Shown here: positions 34,487-42,981 of the stretch, piece by piece
Numbering within the stretch: the stretch's first letter is position 1
Layout of the letters: each line of letters begins with the position of its first letter
Origin: CADEDV01 sp036383515
GTDB taxonomy: Bacteria > Bacteroidota > Bacteroidia > Chitinophagales > Chitinophagaceae
NCBI GenBank assembly: GCA_036383515.1
Contig: DASVOE010000123.1
Coordinates: 1-63,194 of the forward strand
Reading direction: 5' to 3'
Length of the DNA: 63,194 bases
Notes under the pieces: model-generated
What the model was told of the DNA's origin: nothing
Database searches by the model: none
What the model saw: the letters and a program-made list of their open reading frames with translations, nothing else
Position numbers and translations under genes: made by a program

Positions 34487-35128
34487 TTAGCGACCTGTAA
34501 CCTGTTTCCAGAAATAACCGAGAATGTCGATATCTGTAAATACCGCCGTAGCGACATAAGTAAAAACCAATCCATAGATGGCACCTGTTATGTGCGCACC
34601 ATGACCAATGTTGTCATTCGCTTTTCGGGCCATAATGGTAGACACTACCAAGTAGATGATCGCAAAAATATAACCGGGGATACTTAAGCCCTGCAAAAAG
34701 GCAAAACCAATCCCGTCATTGGGATTAAAAAGAATAGAAGCAAATATTACTGCTGAAACAGCACCAGATGCACCCAGTGAACGGAAATGGAAATGATCCC
34801 TGTGCTTGATAAAATCAGGGATAGAAGCTATGATCAATGCCGAAAAATATAAAAGCAGGTAAACTAATTTCCCTTTTTCGCCAAAAACTACAGGAGATGT
34901 AAATACACTTTCTACTCTCTCCCCAAACGAATAGAGTGCAATCATATTAAAAATAAGATGAAAGGCATCGGCATGAATAAAACCATGCGTAATGAAACGA
35001 TACCATTGACCCCTGCGGATAGAAGGAGGATAAAAGATCAGGTCATCTATTATTTTAGCGTTAGTGAATCCACCAATCGAGACCAAAGCCGTTACGATGA
35101 CAATGATGAGGGTTATCGAAAATTCCAT
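34487..35128 (-). CDS. Second rhomboid-family intramembrane protease
   Basis: A 213-residue protein with about six membrane helices. The loop segment ITHGFIHADAFHLIFNMIAL near 46 matches the rhomboid His-Asn region. The catalytic serine is in SLGASGAVSAVIFASI near 119, and the catalytic histidine is in IGHGAHITGAIYG near 180. It differs clearly from the rhomboid at 15402 in loop 1 and C-terminus, so it is a separate paralogue. It lies 56 bases downstream of ribF on the same strand. Confidence 0.9.
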   Translation of the reverse strand: MEFSITLIIVIVTALVSIGGFTNAKIIDDLIFYPPSIRRGQWYRFITHGFIHADAFHLIFNMIALYSFGERVESVFTSPVVFGEKGKLVYLLLYFSALIIASIPDFIKHRDHFHFRSLGASGAVSAVIFASILFNPNDGIGFAFLQGLSIPGYIFAIIYLVVSTIMARKANDNIGHGAHITGAIYGLVFTYVATAVFTDIDILGYFWKQVTGR

Positions 35129-35184
35129 TCTCTAAAAATAAAGGGGATCAGTCAAACGATGAAATCTAAATGGTCGCAGGATCG

Positions 35185-36114
35185 TTAAAGCGATTCCAGG
35201 CTGTTGATTTTATCCTGGTCTATCTGTTTTATCAACTCTTCGAGATTATTGAACTTTATTTCTTCCCGCAAATATTTCTTTACATATACGGTGAGGATTT
35301 GCCCATATATTTCTTCAGCAAAATCAAAAATATTTACCTCGATCACCCTCTTTTTGCCATCTACTGTAGGGCGAAAACCAATACTCATCATGCCTTTGAA
35401 CCGGTGATCGTTGCCTGGCAGACTGGCGTATACCGCATAGATGCCATTGCCCGGCGTAATTTTTTCTTCATCCCCAATTTTCAGGTTGGCAGTAGGATAG
35501 CCAAGTTGTCTTCCTAACTTATCTCCATGTACTACTACGCCAGAGAAGAAGAATTCATAGCCGAGTAATTTATTGGCCGTTTCAGTATCGTTGTGCAAAA
35601 TAGCTTCGCGGATATTGGTAGAACTGATCGCTATATTCTCCAGGATATGTTTGGGTATCTCTTTTAACTGGTAATTGAACTCAATAGCTTTCTTCTCTAA
35701 TAACAAATAATCGCCGAGCCTGTCCCGGCCAAAGCGGTGGTCATAACCAATAATGATTGTATGGGGATGAAATTTATCAATCAGGAAATTTTTGACATAA
35801 TCTTCCGCAGGTTGGTTGGCAAATGCATCAGTAAAGGGAACTACTACTACATGATCAATATGATGTTCTTCGAGCAATAATAATTTTTCTTCCAGTGTAT
35901 TGATAAGCCGGATGCCGAGGATCGTTGAGGAAACTACTTTGCGGGGATGCGGGTGAAAGGTGATGATGACCGTCTCGCCATTGATGGCGGCTGCCTCGGC
36001 TTTCAGTTTATCAATGATCTGGCGATGACCCATGTGGACGCCATCAAATGTGCCGATCGTAATAACCGCTTTGCGAAAAGGGGGAAGCTGCTCTATATCA
36101 TAATGAACCTGCAT
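35185..36114 (-). CDS. ribF: Bifunctional riboflavin kinase/FAD synthetase
   Basis: Phosphorylates riboflavin to FMN and adenylates FMN to FAD. The 309-residue protein starts at MQVHYDIEQL. The adenylyltransferase domain (about 15-180) has TIGTFDGVHMGHRQIIDKL and GYDHRFGRDRLGD. The flavokinase domain (about 185-305) has GDKLGRQLGYPTANL and EVNIFDFAEEIYG. A longer in-frame start (36147) lies upstream of the promoter at 36127 and is rejected. No FMN riboswitch is seen. Confidence 0.95.
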   Translation of the reverse strand: MQVHYDIEQLPPFRKAVITIGTFDGVHMGHRQIIDKLKAEAAAINGETVIITFHPHPRKVVSSTILGIRLINTLEEKLLLLEEHHIDHVVVVPFTDAFANQPAEDYVKNFLIDKFHPHTIIIGYDHRFGRDRLGDYLLLEKKAIEFNYQLKEIPKHILENIAISSTNIREAILHNDTETANKLLGYEFFFSGVVVHGDKLGRQLGYPTANLKIGDEEKITPGNGIYAVYASLPGNDHRFKGMMSIGFRPTVDGKKRVIEVNIFDFAEEIYGQILTVYVKKYLREEIKFNNLEELIKQIDQDKINSLESL

Positions 36115-36126
36115 ATAAAAGTGCTG

Positions 36127-36134
36127 CAAATATA
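36127..36134 (-). promoter_or_regulatory. ribF promoter -7 element
   Basis: TATATTTG on the minus strand is an exact TAnnTTTG match, 12 bases before the chosen ribF start, indicating a very short leader. Confidence 0.5.
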
Positions 36135-36189
36135 AACTCCTCACCATAAAAGGAGTAATAAATTCATTATAGCTTCGGCATTCATCACT

Positions 36190-36197
36190 TACTTTTG
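36190..36197 (+). promoter_or_regulatory. purM promoter -7 element
   Basis: TACTTTTG is an exact TAnnTTTG match 40 bases before the purM start codon. Confidence 0.5.
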
Positions 36198-36237
36198 CGC
36201 TTAAATCCGGTTTAGTTATTCAAGCAGGGTAGTATCT

Positions 36238-37443
36238 ATGGTAGAAAAATTTCAATACGCTCCAACCTCTGGCGGAGGTCTTTATTCTAAAAGAGGCGTT
36301 TCTGCGCAGAAAGAAGAAGTGCATGCAGCTACTAAAAATTTAGATAAAGGGCTTTATCCAAATGCTTTTTGCAAAATATATCCCGATGTACTTTGTGGAG
36401 ACGATGCCTGGGTGAATGTGATGCATGCAGATGGAGCCGGTACTAAAAGCATCCTGGCTTATTTATACTGGAAAGAAACAGGAGATGTCTCCGTTTGGAA
36501 AGGTATAGCACAGGATGCGATCGTAATGAACCTCGATGACCTTCTTTGCGTGGGTATTTATGATCAATTACTTTTTTCCTCCACCATTGATAGAAATAAA
36601 AACCTGATACCGGCGGAAGTGCTGGAAGCAGTAATCAATGGCACACAGGAATTTTTTGATGGCATGAAACAATTTGGTGTCAACATAAGCTTCATGGGAG
36701 GAGAAACAGCTGATGTGGGTGATGTGGTAAGGACAATGGCCGTAAACGGAACAATGACGGCAAGGTGGCCCAAATCAAAACTGATCACCAATGAAAAAAT
36801 AAAAGCGGGTGATGTTATCGTTGGACTGGCAGGGTATGGTCAATCAAACTACGAAACTTCCTATAACAGTGGGCTAGCCAGTAATGGACTCACCAGTGCC
36901 CGTCATGATGTGCTGGATAAAAATTATGGTATAAAATATCCTGAATCGTATAACACTTCCCTGGATGATTCAGTTGTTTACATCGGGCCTTATAAAATGA
37001 CCGATTCGGTTGAAGATGGCGAAAGGTCAACAACGATAGGGCAGCTACTTCTCAGTCCAACAAGAACGTTCGCTCCCGTAATGAAAGAATTATTAGAATC
37101 TAATTTTGATGCTATACATGGATTGATCCATTGCAGTGGTGGCGGACAAACCAAATGTTTGAAATATGTGCCGGAAAATGTCTGCATCATAAAGGACAAT
37201 CTATTTAAGCCTCCTGTTATATTTGAATTGATACAAAAGGCAAGTGGTTCTGATAACCGGGAGATGTACCAGGTGTTTAATATGGGTACAAGGCTGGAGA
37301 TTTATACGCATGAAAAAGACGCTGAAAAAATTATCAGCGTCTCTAAAAATTTTGGTGTAGATGCTCAGGTTATTGGTAGGGTAGAAGCGAGTGAAAAAAA
37401 GGGGCTGGAAATTAAAACAGCTCTTGGCACTATCTCCTGGTAA
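36238..37443 (+). CDS. purM: Phosphoribosylformylglycinamidine cyclo-ligase (AIR synthetase)
   Basis: Closes FGAM to aminoimidazole ribotide in purine synthesis, using ATP. The 401-residue protein is of the longer type usual in Bacteroidota, compared with about 345 in E. coli. Visible segments are GVSAQKEEVHAATKN near 20, the HADGAGTKSILAYLYWKETG motif near 62 and MNLDDLLCVG near 97. GGETADVGDVVRTMA near 156 and IHCSGGGQTKCLKYVP near 299 also fit. It is convergent with the M56 gene (3 bases between stops) and has no purine operon around it. Confidence 0.94.
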   Translation: MVEKFQYAPTSGGGLYSKRGVSAQKEEVHAATKNLDKGLYPNAFCKIYPDVLCGDDAWVNVMHADGAGTKSILAYLYWKETGDVSVWKGIAQDAIVMNLDDLLCVGIYDQLLFSSTIDRNKNLIPAEVLEAVINGTQEFFDGMKQFGVNISFMGGETADVGDVVRTMAVNGTMTARWPKSKLITNEKIKAGDVIVGLAGYGQSNYETSYNSGLASNGLTSARHDVLDKNYGIKYPESYNTSLDDSVVYIGPYKMTDSVEDGERSTTIGQLLLSPTRTFAPVMKELLESNFDAIHGLIHCSGGGQTKCLKYVPENVCIIKDNLFKPPVIFELIQKASGSDNREMYQVFNMGTRLEIYTHEKDAEKIISVSKNFGVDAQVIGRVEASEKKGLEIKTALGTISW

Positions 37444-37446
37444 TTC

Positions 37447-39564
37447 CTATTTCTTTATCATTTTATAGGTATGCCCGCTGCCGTCAGCATTGGTTAATTT
37501 AATTAAATAGGCGCCCGGTTTCAATGTAGTAGTGCTTACCGAAATTGTATTCGATCCTTTGCTTATTGCAGGCCTTTGTGTTGATACAATATTCCCGGCA
37601 GCATTAAGAACCTGGACCAGTCCTGCTCCTGCTACTTTTGACGACAACGGGATTTGAACAAGGTTGGTCGCAGGGTTCGGATAAATATTCCCGGCATCAT
37701 CAATTGATTTTTCAGGCTCTTTCAGGGTTAATTTTTTTTCTGACTGGTTGTTTGCAGCATTACTATTATCATCCTTTTTGCTGCCATAGCCAGCTACAAC
37801 AACTTTATCAATAACCGGGGTTTCCTCTTCAATTACAAATGTAACCAGTTGTTGTTGGTAAGCCTTTATAGCTTTTCCATCGAGAGTTGCAGGTATCCAC
37901 GTAGGTCCCTTCTTCAATATCCGGATCACTTCTTCTTCCATTCCAAAACCATGGTTGGTAACAGGTTTAAGATCGCTGATAAATCCATCAGCATCTACAA
38001 TGAATTGTATTCTCACTGCATAAACTCCTTTAGGTGCGCCGTTGTCAACCGGAGTAAATGGGTTTAATTGTTTTTGAAGATATCTTCCCCATGCTTCTTT
38101 ACCTCCCCTGAATGCAGGTGCTGTTTCTCCCGAGTTTATTTTTCTCCCAACTACAACAATTTCTTTTAGATCATCATTTTTGTTCATCTTGTCTTTGGAG
38201 GGATGGCCCGTTATAACAACTTCTTCCAGGTCATCCTTTTTACTATTTAGTTTTTTTAAGGGATAACCAGTTACCACTACTTCCTTTACGTTGTTACCAA
38301 CTGGTCTTGTTGTGTCCCCGACCGGTACTTCTATTAATTTCCCCTCTACTTTTTTCTTTGTCGTGATCTCTATAACTCCATTGACAGCTTTTAGTCCGTA
38401 TTTTATTGTTGCGGAACTGTCTTTTAAAACACTTATGGATTTTATTGTGTTAGGGTCGAGGTTTTCCAATGCTTGTTTTTCAGAAGGGTCTGGTTGCAGC
38501 ACACCGTCAATAATGATCAGTGGATTGCTAGTTGCGTTTTCCAATTTGCGACCAGTTATTAAGACGGTTTTTGTGTTCTTTTGTTTTTTACGTTCAATAA
38601 CATCCAGGACTATCTTTTTTTTCGGAATTGTATCTGTAACAGGTTGTTGCGGCACTTCAGCAATCAACAGTTTTTCCGGCTCATTAATTTTCTTGTAAGT
38701 GAATGCAAAAAGCATTGTAACAATTGCGAGAAGCGGTAGTATCATCATTTTTCTCAGGTACTGGTAGCTTGGTCTTTTAGATGAGGTAATCATGGCTATA
38801 CGTCTTTTTATTTGGTTTTGAAAAAAAGGATTGACAAGCGAATGTTTTGTTTCCATCATTTGCATCAGCAGCAATTCTGCATAGTCCCATTCTTCATTTT
38901 CATTTACGGCTGATTGATCGGCTAAAAACTCATGAATGGCTTTTATTTCTTTTTTGATGAGGTGATAGAAAGGATTTATCCAGAACAGAATTGTAATTAA
39001 TTCGATGAACATAATATCAATACTGTGCTTTTGGCGAATATGAAAAAGCTCATGGCGGAATATCTGTTGACCTTTATCCGTATCGAGATCAATTTTTTTA
39101 TCCCAAAAAAGCCAGCGGAAGAAAGAGAAAGGTGTGCCCGGTTCACCAGTATTTACAAAGAAGATGTTGTCGATTTTCTCAACAGGATTGTTGCGGCTCA
39201 GTTTCCGGATCCTTATTAATGATATGATCACTTTCGTCAATGCAAGCAGGATAAAGAAAATATAAATGCTATACAGCACATCGCTGGTGGTAAAGGCCCG
39301 GCTGTGTGTTTCAGTTGAAAAAACAACTGTACTATACGAAATACCTGTTAGTGTTTGAAGAACGGCTGATGACGCTGTTTGGTCAGCTGAGAAATAAACA
39401 GGGATATTAAAGAATGGAGTTACTATACTAATGACAACTGCTGCTAGTAAATAATAGCGGTTATACTGGTGAAATTTTTTATTTCGGAGAAAGAAATGGT
39501 AGTAGCCATAAAGCAGGCCCGAAGCAGTGAATACCTGGAGCAGGTAGTAAAGCAGGTGGTTCAT
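37447..39564 (-). CDS. M56 (BlaR1/MecR1-like) sensor peptidase with plug-like, TonB-C and T9SS C-terminal modules
   Basis: A 705-residue multi-domain protein. N-terminal part: membrane helices near 5-24, 36-55 and 93-118; the cytoplasmic zinc motif HELFH at 171-175; HEFLADQSA at 211; and a fourth helix at 273-290. Extracytoplasmic part: a TonB-receptor plug-like segment (about 345-402, NPLIIIDGV and VNGVIEITTKK), a TonB C-terminal-like domain (about 495-580), and a T9SS-type sorting domain (about 626-705, NIYPNPATN to MIKK). Five short repeats (VLITGRK, VVVTGYP, VVITGHP, IVVVGRK, VVVAGYG) lie at about 333, 428, 448, 468 and 587. It overlaps blaI by 4 bases and should cleave BlaI on sensing an envelope signal. 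Confidence 0.88.
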   Translation of the reverse strand: MNHLLYYLLQVFTASGLLYGYYHFFLRNKKFHQYNRYYLLAAVVISIVTPFFNIPVYFSADQTASSAVLQTLTGISYSTVVFSTETHSRAFTTSDVLYSIYIFFILLALTKVIISLIRIRKLSRNNPVEKIDNIFFVNTGEPGTPFSFFRWLFWDKKIDLDTDKGQQIFRHELFHIRQKHSIDIMFIELITILFWINPFYHLIKKEIKAIHEFLADQSAVNENEEWDYAELLLMQMMETKHSLVNPFFQNQIKRRIAMITSSKRPSYQYLRKMMILPLLAIVTMLFAFTYKKINEPEKLLIAEVPQQPVTDTIPKKKIVLDVIERKKQKNTKTVLITGRKLENATSNPLIIIDGVLQPDPSEKQALENLDPNTIKSISVLKDSSATIKYGLKAVNGVIEITTKKKVEGKLIEVPVGDTTRPVGNNVKEVVVTGYPLKKLNSKKDDLEEVVITGHPSKDKMNKNDDLKEIVVVGRKINSGETAPAFRGGKEAWGRYLQKQLNPFTPVDNGAPKGVYAVRIQFIVDADGFISDLKPVTNHGFGMEEEVIRILKKGPTWIPATLDGKAIKAYQQQLVTFVIEEETPVIDKVVVAGYGSKKDDNSNAANNQSEKKLTLKEPEKSIDDAGNIYPNPATNLVQIPLSSKVAGAGLVQVLNAAGNIVSTQRPAISKGSNTISVSTTTLKPGAYLIKLTNADGSGHTYKMIKK

Positions 39565-39941
39565 TTTTTCTGGTTTTGTTGTTTTTTAATTTGTTGAAGA
39601 AGCGTTTCCAGCTCCTCTACCGAAATATTATTCTCCTTTACAAGAAAGGAAACAACGCTGCTGAATGAACCTTCAAAATATCCTTTTACCAGCTGTTTCA
39701 TACTTCGTTTTGAGTATTCATCCTTGGTAATAAGTGGATGATATTGGTGATGACGGCTAATAGCAACAATGCCAACAAATTCTTTTTCGATCAGTATTTT
39801 CAATAGCGTCGCCACCGTATTCTGGTGTGGCTTTGGATTTGGCATAGCTTCTACTATTTCACGTAGAAAAGCTTTTTCCAATTTCCATAGCACCTGCATT
39901 ATTTGTTCTTCTGCTTTTGTAAGTGGTTTCATTTTTTTCAA
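39561..39941 (-). CDS. BlaI/MecI/CopY-family transcriptional repressor
   Basis: A 126-residue repressor with an N-terminal winged helix (about 5-75; LTKAEEQIMQVLWKLEKAFL and HQNTVATLLKILIEKEFVG) and a C-terminal dimerisation helix region (about 85-122). In the BlaI system the M56 partner cleaves or inactivates the repressor. The stop and the M56 start share ATGA, so the pair is translationally coupled. Two perfect AACTAA-N4-TTAGTT operators lie in its promoter (39959-39994), indicating autoregulation. Confidence 0.93.
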   Translation of the reverse strand: MKKMKPLTKAEEQIMQVLWKLEKAFLREIVEAMPNPKPHQNTVATLLKILIEKEFVGIVAISRHHQYHPLITKDEYSKRSMKQLVKGYFEGSFSSVVSFLVKENNISVEELETLLQQIKKQQNQKK

Positions 39942-39949
39942 TTGTAAAA

Positions 39950-39980
39950 CGAATCTAAAACTAAAAACTTAGTTTAACAA
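39950..39980 (-). promoter_or_regulatory. blaI-M56 operon promoter
   Basis: On the minus strand TTG (39978-39980) and TAGATTCG (39950-39957) are 20 bases apart; the -7 has one mismatch to TAnnTTTG. The -7 ends 8 bases before the blaI start. Operator 1 fills the spacer and operator 2 covers the -33, so BlaI binding would block polymerase. Confidence 0.55.
39959..39974. promoter_or_regulatory. BlaI operator 1
   Basis: AACTAAAAACTTAGTT: perfect 6-bp arms AACTAA/TTAGTT around a 4-base spacer, lying between the -33 and -7 elements of the blaI promoter. Confidence 0.7.
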
Positions 39981-39994
39981 CTAATTTTTTAGTT
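39979..39994. promoter_or_regulatory. BlaI operator 2
   Basis: AACTAATTTTTTAGTT: same arms and spacer length as operator 1, with centres 20 bases apart (about two helical turns), overlapping the -33. It also lies 63 bases from the divergent ftsE start, so it could affect that gene too. Confidence 0.7.
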
Positions 39995-40056
39995 ACAGAC
40001 TTTTTTTCAGGTTTTCTACGCTTAGTTTGCTTTATTTTGCAACAAACGAACAAAAA

Positions 40057-40746
40057 ATGACGGAACCTATCATACAGTTGAGCCATGCTAATATTTACCA
40101 GGGAAGTAACCTTATCCTGCAGGATGTAAATCTTACGGTGAATAAAGGTGAGTTTGTGTACCTCGTAGGGAAAACAGGCACCGGCAAATCCAGTTTATTA
40201 AAAACGCTGTATGGCGAATTGCCCTTAAAAGAAGGACAGGGTACGGTAGCAGGTTTCAACCTCCAGAGCCTTGACTGGAAAAAAGTTCCTTACCTGCGAA
40301 GAACGCTGGGTGTGGTATTCCAGGATTTTCAATTGCTGACCGATCGTAACGTAAATAATAATCTCAAGTTTGTATTAAGAGCCACAGGCTGGACAGACGA
40401 AAAGCTGATGGATGATAAGATCATGGATGTGCTCGACAAAGTGGGACTTCGGGCAAAGGGATTTAAAATGCCTTTTGAGTTAAGTGGCGGAGAGCAACAA
40501 CGTATTGACATTGCCAGGGCATTATTGAATTCTCCTAAGCTGATACTGGCAGATGAACCAACGGGCAATCTTGATCCGGAAACATCGGATGAGATCATGA
40601 ACCTGTTGTTCCATATCTCCAAAGATTTCAATACTACTATACTGATGGCCTCACATGATTATATCGTAGTGCAAAAATTCCCGGCCCGGATGATCCGCAC
40701 AGAAAGAGGAAGAGTAATAGATAACGCTAGTATAACCATTGAATAA
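40057..40746 (+). CDS. ftsE: FtsE-like cell-division ABC transporter ATP-binding protein
   Basis: FtsE partners with FtsX to control peptidoglycan hydrolases at the divisome. The 229-residue ATPase begins at MTEPIIQLSHANIY; a longer start adds 10 unrelated residues. Walker A is VGKTGTGKSSLLK near 36, the signature is LSGGEQQRIDIARAL near 136, and Walker B is LILADEPTGNLDPE near 159. No ftsX is adjacent. It is divergent from blaI and overlaps the convergent glycosyltransferase by 20 bases. Confidence 0.87.
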   Translation: MTEPIIQLSHANIYQGSNLILQDVNLTVNKGEFVYLVGKTGTGKSSLLKTLYGELPLKEGQGTVAGFNLQSLDWKKVPYLRRTLGVVFQDFQLLTDRNVNNNLKFVLRATGWTDEKLMDDKIMDVLDKVGLRAKGFKMPFELSGGEQQRIDIARALLNSPKLILADEPTGNLDPETSDEIMNLLFHISKDFNTTILMASHDYIVVQKFPARMIRTERGRVIDNASITIE

Positions 40747-41857
40747 GCTGGCGGGTATTCTTTTCGTTGTCGTAAGTATCTCCCAATAATTTTTTGCGAA
40801 GCAGGAGTTCATCACCTGTAAAGGGTTGATGATATAATTGTGCAATAATGGAGGCAAATGCAGTGGCGGTTTTCCCGGTATGACAGGCCGCTTCAAGTCC
40901 AGTGCCTTTTACCATAGGCTCGTTCACAATACAATGCCTGCCTTCAAACAAAGCATGTAAGAGTTTTAATCGGATGCCGGTAATATTTTTATTAAAACAG
41001 GGCAACACATTGATATGAGCTTTACGGATCAGGTCATTCAATTCCGTTTCAGAAGGATCAGCTACGAGGCAGGTATGCTGGCATAAATGCGCCAGTTTTT
41101 TTAACCGGTTACCCGGTTTTTTACCAGCTATGACAAAGGGTTTCCTGATTTTAGTAAAAACGTTTCTTAATAACCAGATCGCAGCCTCTTCGTTTTCTGG
41201 TACGGAAAGATTTCCATGATATAAACATAAATTACCCATTCCTTCCTCACCTGTTACCTGCTGCCAGGCCGGAAAAGTGGAAAGAAACTTCACCTGGTGC
41301 AAGTGGTATTCTTCTTTCAGCGTATGAATATCTTCATGCGATACGCAGGCATACACACACTCATCCGGAAGATGATGATTATATTTTTTTATTAAAACAC
41401 TTTCATAGAGGAAAAATAGTTTTTTTAACAGGGATGATTCAGATCTTGCCAGCTCCCGGTAGTAAACACTTTCTTCATTATGCATCCGCACAACCACTTT
41501 TCTTTTCTGCAGATCCAATGCAGGTAAAATGCCGGTGCAATGCAACCCTTCGATCAGGATAGGTATATTATCTTTTTGAAGATTACTGATCAGTTCTTCA
41601 TTGATCCGGGAGGCAATGATATAAGGAAGTTTTGCAGATAATCCTTTACGTCCTTTTTTTCTTTCGTATACATGTATGCTCTCACAAAATTGATTGAGCT
41701 CATTGGGCATGCCTCTTTCATTATAACTGAAATAGTGGAGGTGAATACCAATGCCCAATTGTTTAAACATCATGATACGGTTCATCATATCAATGGCGCC
41801 TCCATAGTCAGCAGGCCAGGGAACATCGAGGCAAACAATATGTAACTGTCGGTTCAC
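40727..41857 (-). CDS. Putative glycosyltransferase (GT-B fold, GT4-like)
   Basis: A 376-residue protein whose start HIVCLDVPWPADYGGAIDMM and central segment NLCLYHGNLSVPENEEAAIW resemble family 4 glycosyltransferases. A C-terminal FNKNITGIRLKLLHALFEGR (donor-site-like) supports this. It shares a 4-base overlap with the upstream glycosyltransferase gene, and a Gfo/Idh/MocA gene precedes both, suggesting a small surface-glycan unit. The exact sugar and acceptor are unknown. Confidence 0.72.
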   Translation of the reverse strand: MNRQLHIVCLDVPWPADYGGAIDMMNRIMMFKQLGIGIHLHYFSYNERGMPNELNQFCESIHVYERKKGRKGLSAKLPYIIASRINEELISNLQKDNIPILIEGLHCTGILPALDLQKRKVVVRMHNEESVYYRELARSESSLLKKLFFLYESVLIKKYNHHLPDECVYACVSHEDIHTLKEEYHLHQVKFLSTFPAWQQVTGEEGMGNLCLYHGNLSVPENEEAAIWLLRNVFTKIRKPFVIAGKKPGNRLKKLAHLCQHTCLVADPSETELNDLIRKAHINVLPCFNKNITGIRLKLLHALFEGRHCIVNEPMVKGTGLEAACHTGKTATAFASIIAQLYHQPFTGDELLLRKKLLGDTYDNEKNTRQLIQWLY

Positions 41858-42945
41858 GAATTAAAAACGGGTTGATAAAAAGCGAGTAATTTTTTTTCTT
41901 CCTGCTGCCAGTTCCATTCCAACCTGGCTTTCAGGCAACTTTGGCGCAGCCGCTCATACATAACATCATCATTGAGCAAATTGTTTATAGCGGCTGCAAT
42001 TCTTTCCGGTGCAAGGTTATCAATCAGCAGCGCTACTTCATATTGTTTATTGAGTTTTTGATACTCCGGGTAGTCCATCGTTACCTGGGGCAACCCGGCA
42101 TGGAGGTAATCAAAAAATTTATTGGGCAGTGCATAATACTGGTTGAGGCCTTCGTTTTCTGCCACGGCAATTCCCATATATGCTTGTTGGGATACTTTCC
42201 ATAGATCATCCGGTGTAAGCATACCTTTTAGTTCAATCTTGTTGTTCAACTGGTGATCGTTGATAAGTTGTTTCAGTTGCGGCATAAAATTTCCATCGCC
42301 ACAGATCACCAGTTTACAGTCTACCCATTTCATAGCAGGTATTAAATATTCAAAAGCCCTTGCCTCATTTACTGCCCCCTGGTATATTATAAATTTTTCA
42401 GAAGCCTGGGCTGTATCCATTTCTTTCAGGCGGGAGACATTGCGGATGGTTTTATAGTTGACCCTATATCGCTTATGAAATTCTTCGGCTATACTTTGGC
42501 TTACTGTATAGCCATACATAAATTGAGGTACGGCATGTTTTTCAATCTTTGTCCATGCTTTTTTTATCGCTGGCCTGCTTACCACTTCTTTTAATCCGCT
42601 AAATAATTCATGGGCGTCATAAATACGGGGAATTTTTTTCCATTTCGAAATCCTGAGGCAGGGAAGAATAGTATCCAGGTCAATAGCGCAGATCGCATCC
42701 ATTTTTTGAAACAGCAGGTAAACAAAAAGTCGCATATTGTACTCAGCATAAAAGGCCTTTCCCTTATTGACCCAACAGTGTATTCTTTTCTGTTCATATT
42801 TTTCCTTTTTCAATGGGAGAGAAGAAGGCAGTGTTCTTCCGACCAGCATTACTTTATAACCAGCTTCTGCCAGCGATGTGCAGATGCGGTTCATCCGCTG
42901 ATCGTAGGTCAGGTCGTTGGTAACAGTAAAGAAAATGCGTTTCAA
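41854..42945 (-). CDS. Glycosyltransferase (GT4-like)
   Basis: A 363-residue GT-B enzyme with the start RIFFTVTNDLTYDQRMNRIC and IYQGAVNEARAFEYLIPAM near 195. The donor-site region ENEGLNQYYALPNKFFDYLH lies near 263. The ATGA overlap with the next glycosyltransferase implies co-translation. A role in polysaccharide or lipid glycosylation is likely; the sugar is not determined. Confidence 0.82.
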   Translation of the reverse strand: MKRIFFTVTNDLTYDQRMNRICTSLAEAGYKVMLVGRTLPSSLPLKKEKYEQKRIHCWVNKGKAFYAEYNMRLFVYLLFQKMDAICAIDLDTILPCLRISKWKKIPRIYDAHELFSGLKEVVSRPAIKKAWTKIEKHAVPQFMYGYTVSQSIAEEFHKRYRVNYKTIRNVSRLKEMDTAQASEKFIIYQGAVNEARAFEYLIPAMKWVDCKLVICGDGNFMPQLKQLINDHQLNNKIELKGMLTPDDLWKVSQQAYMGIAVAENEGLNQYYALPNKFFDYLHAGLPQVTMDYPEYQKLNKQYEVALLIDNLAPERIAAAINNLLNDDVMYERLRQSCLKARLEWNWQQEEKKLLAFYQPVFNS

Positions 42946-42981
42946 ATGATTTAAAAGTTGAAGTATTTACCGTGTAAACTA

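Noticed and set aside
36115..36237. Possible FMN riboswitch before ribF
   Set aside because: The promoter lies 12 bases before the start, leaving no room for an aptamer, and no conserved FMN-element sequence is seen.
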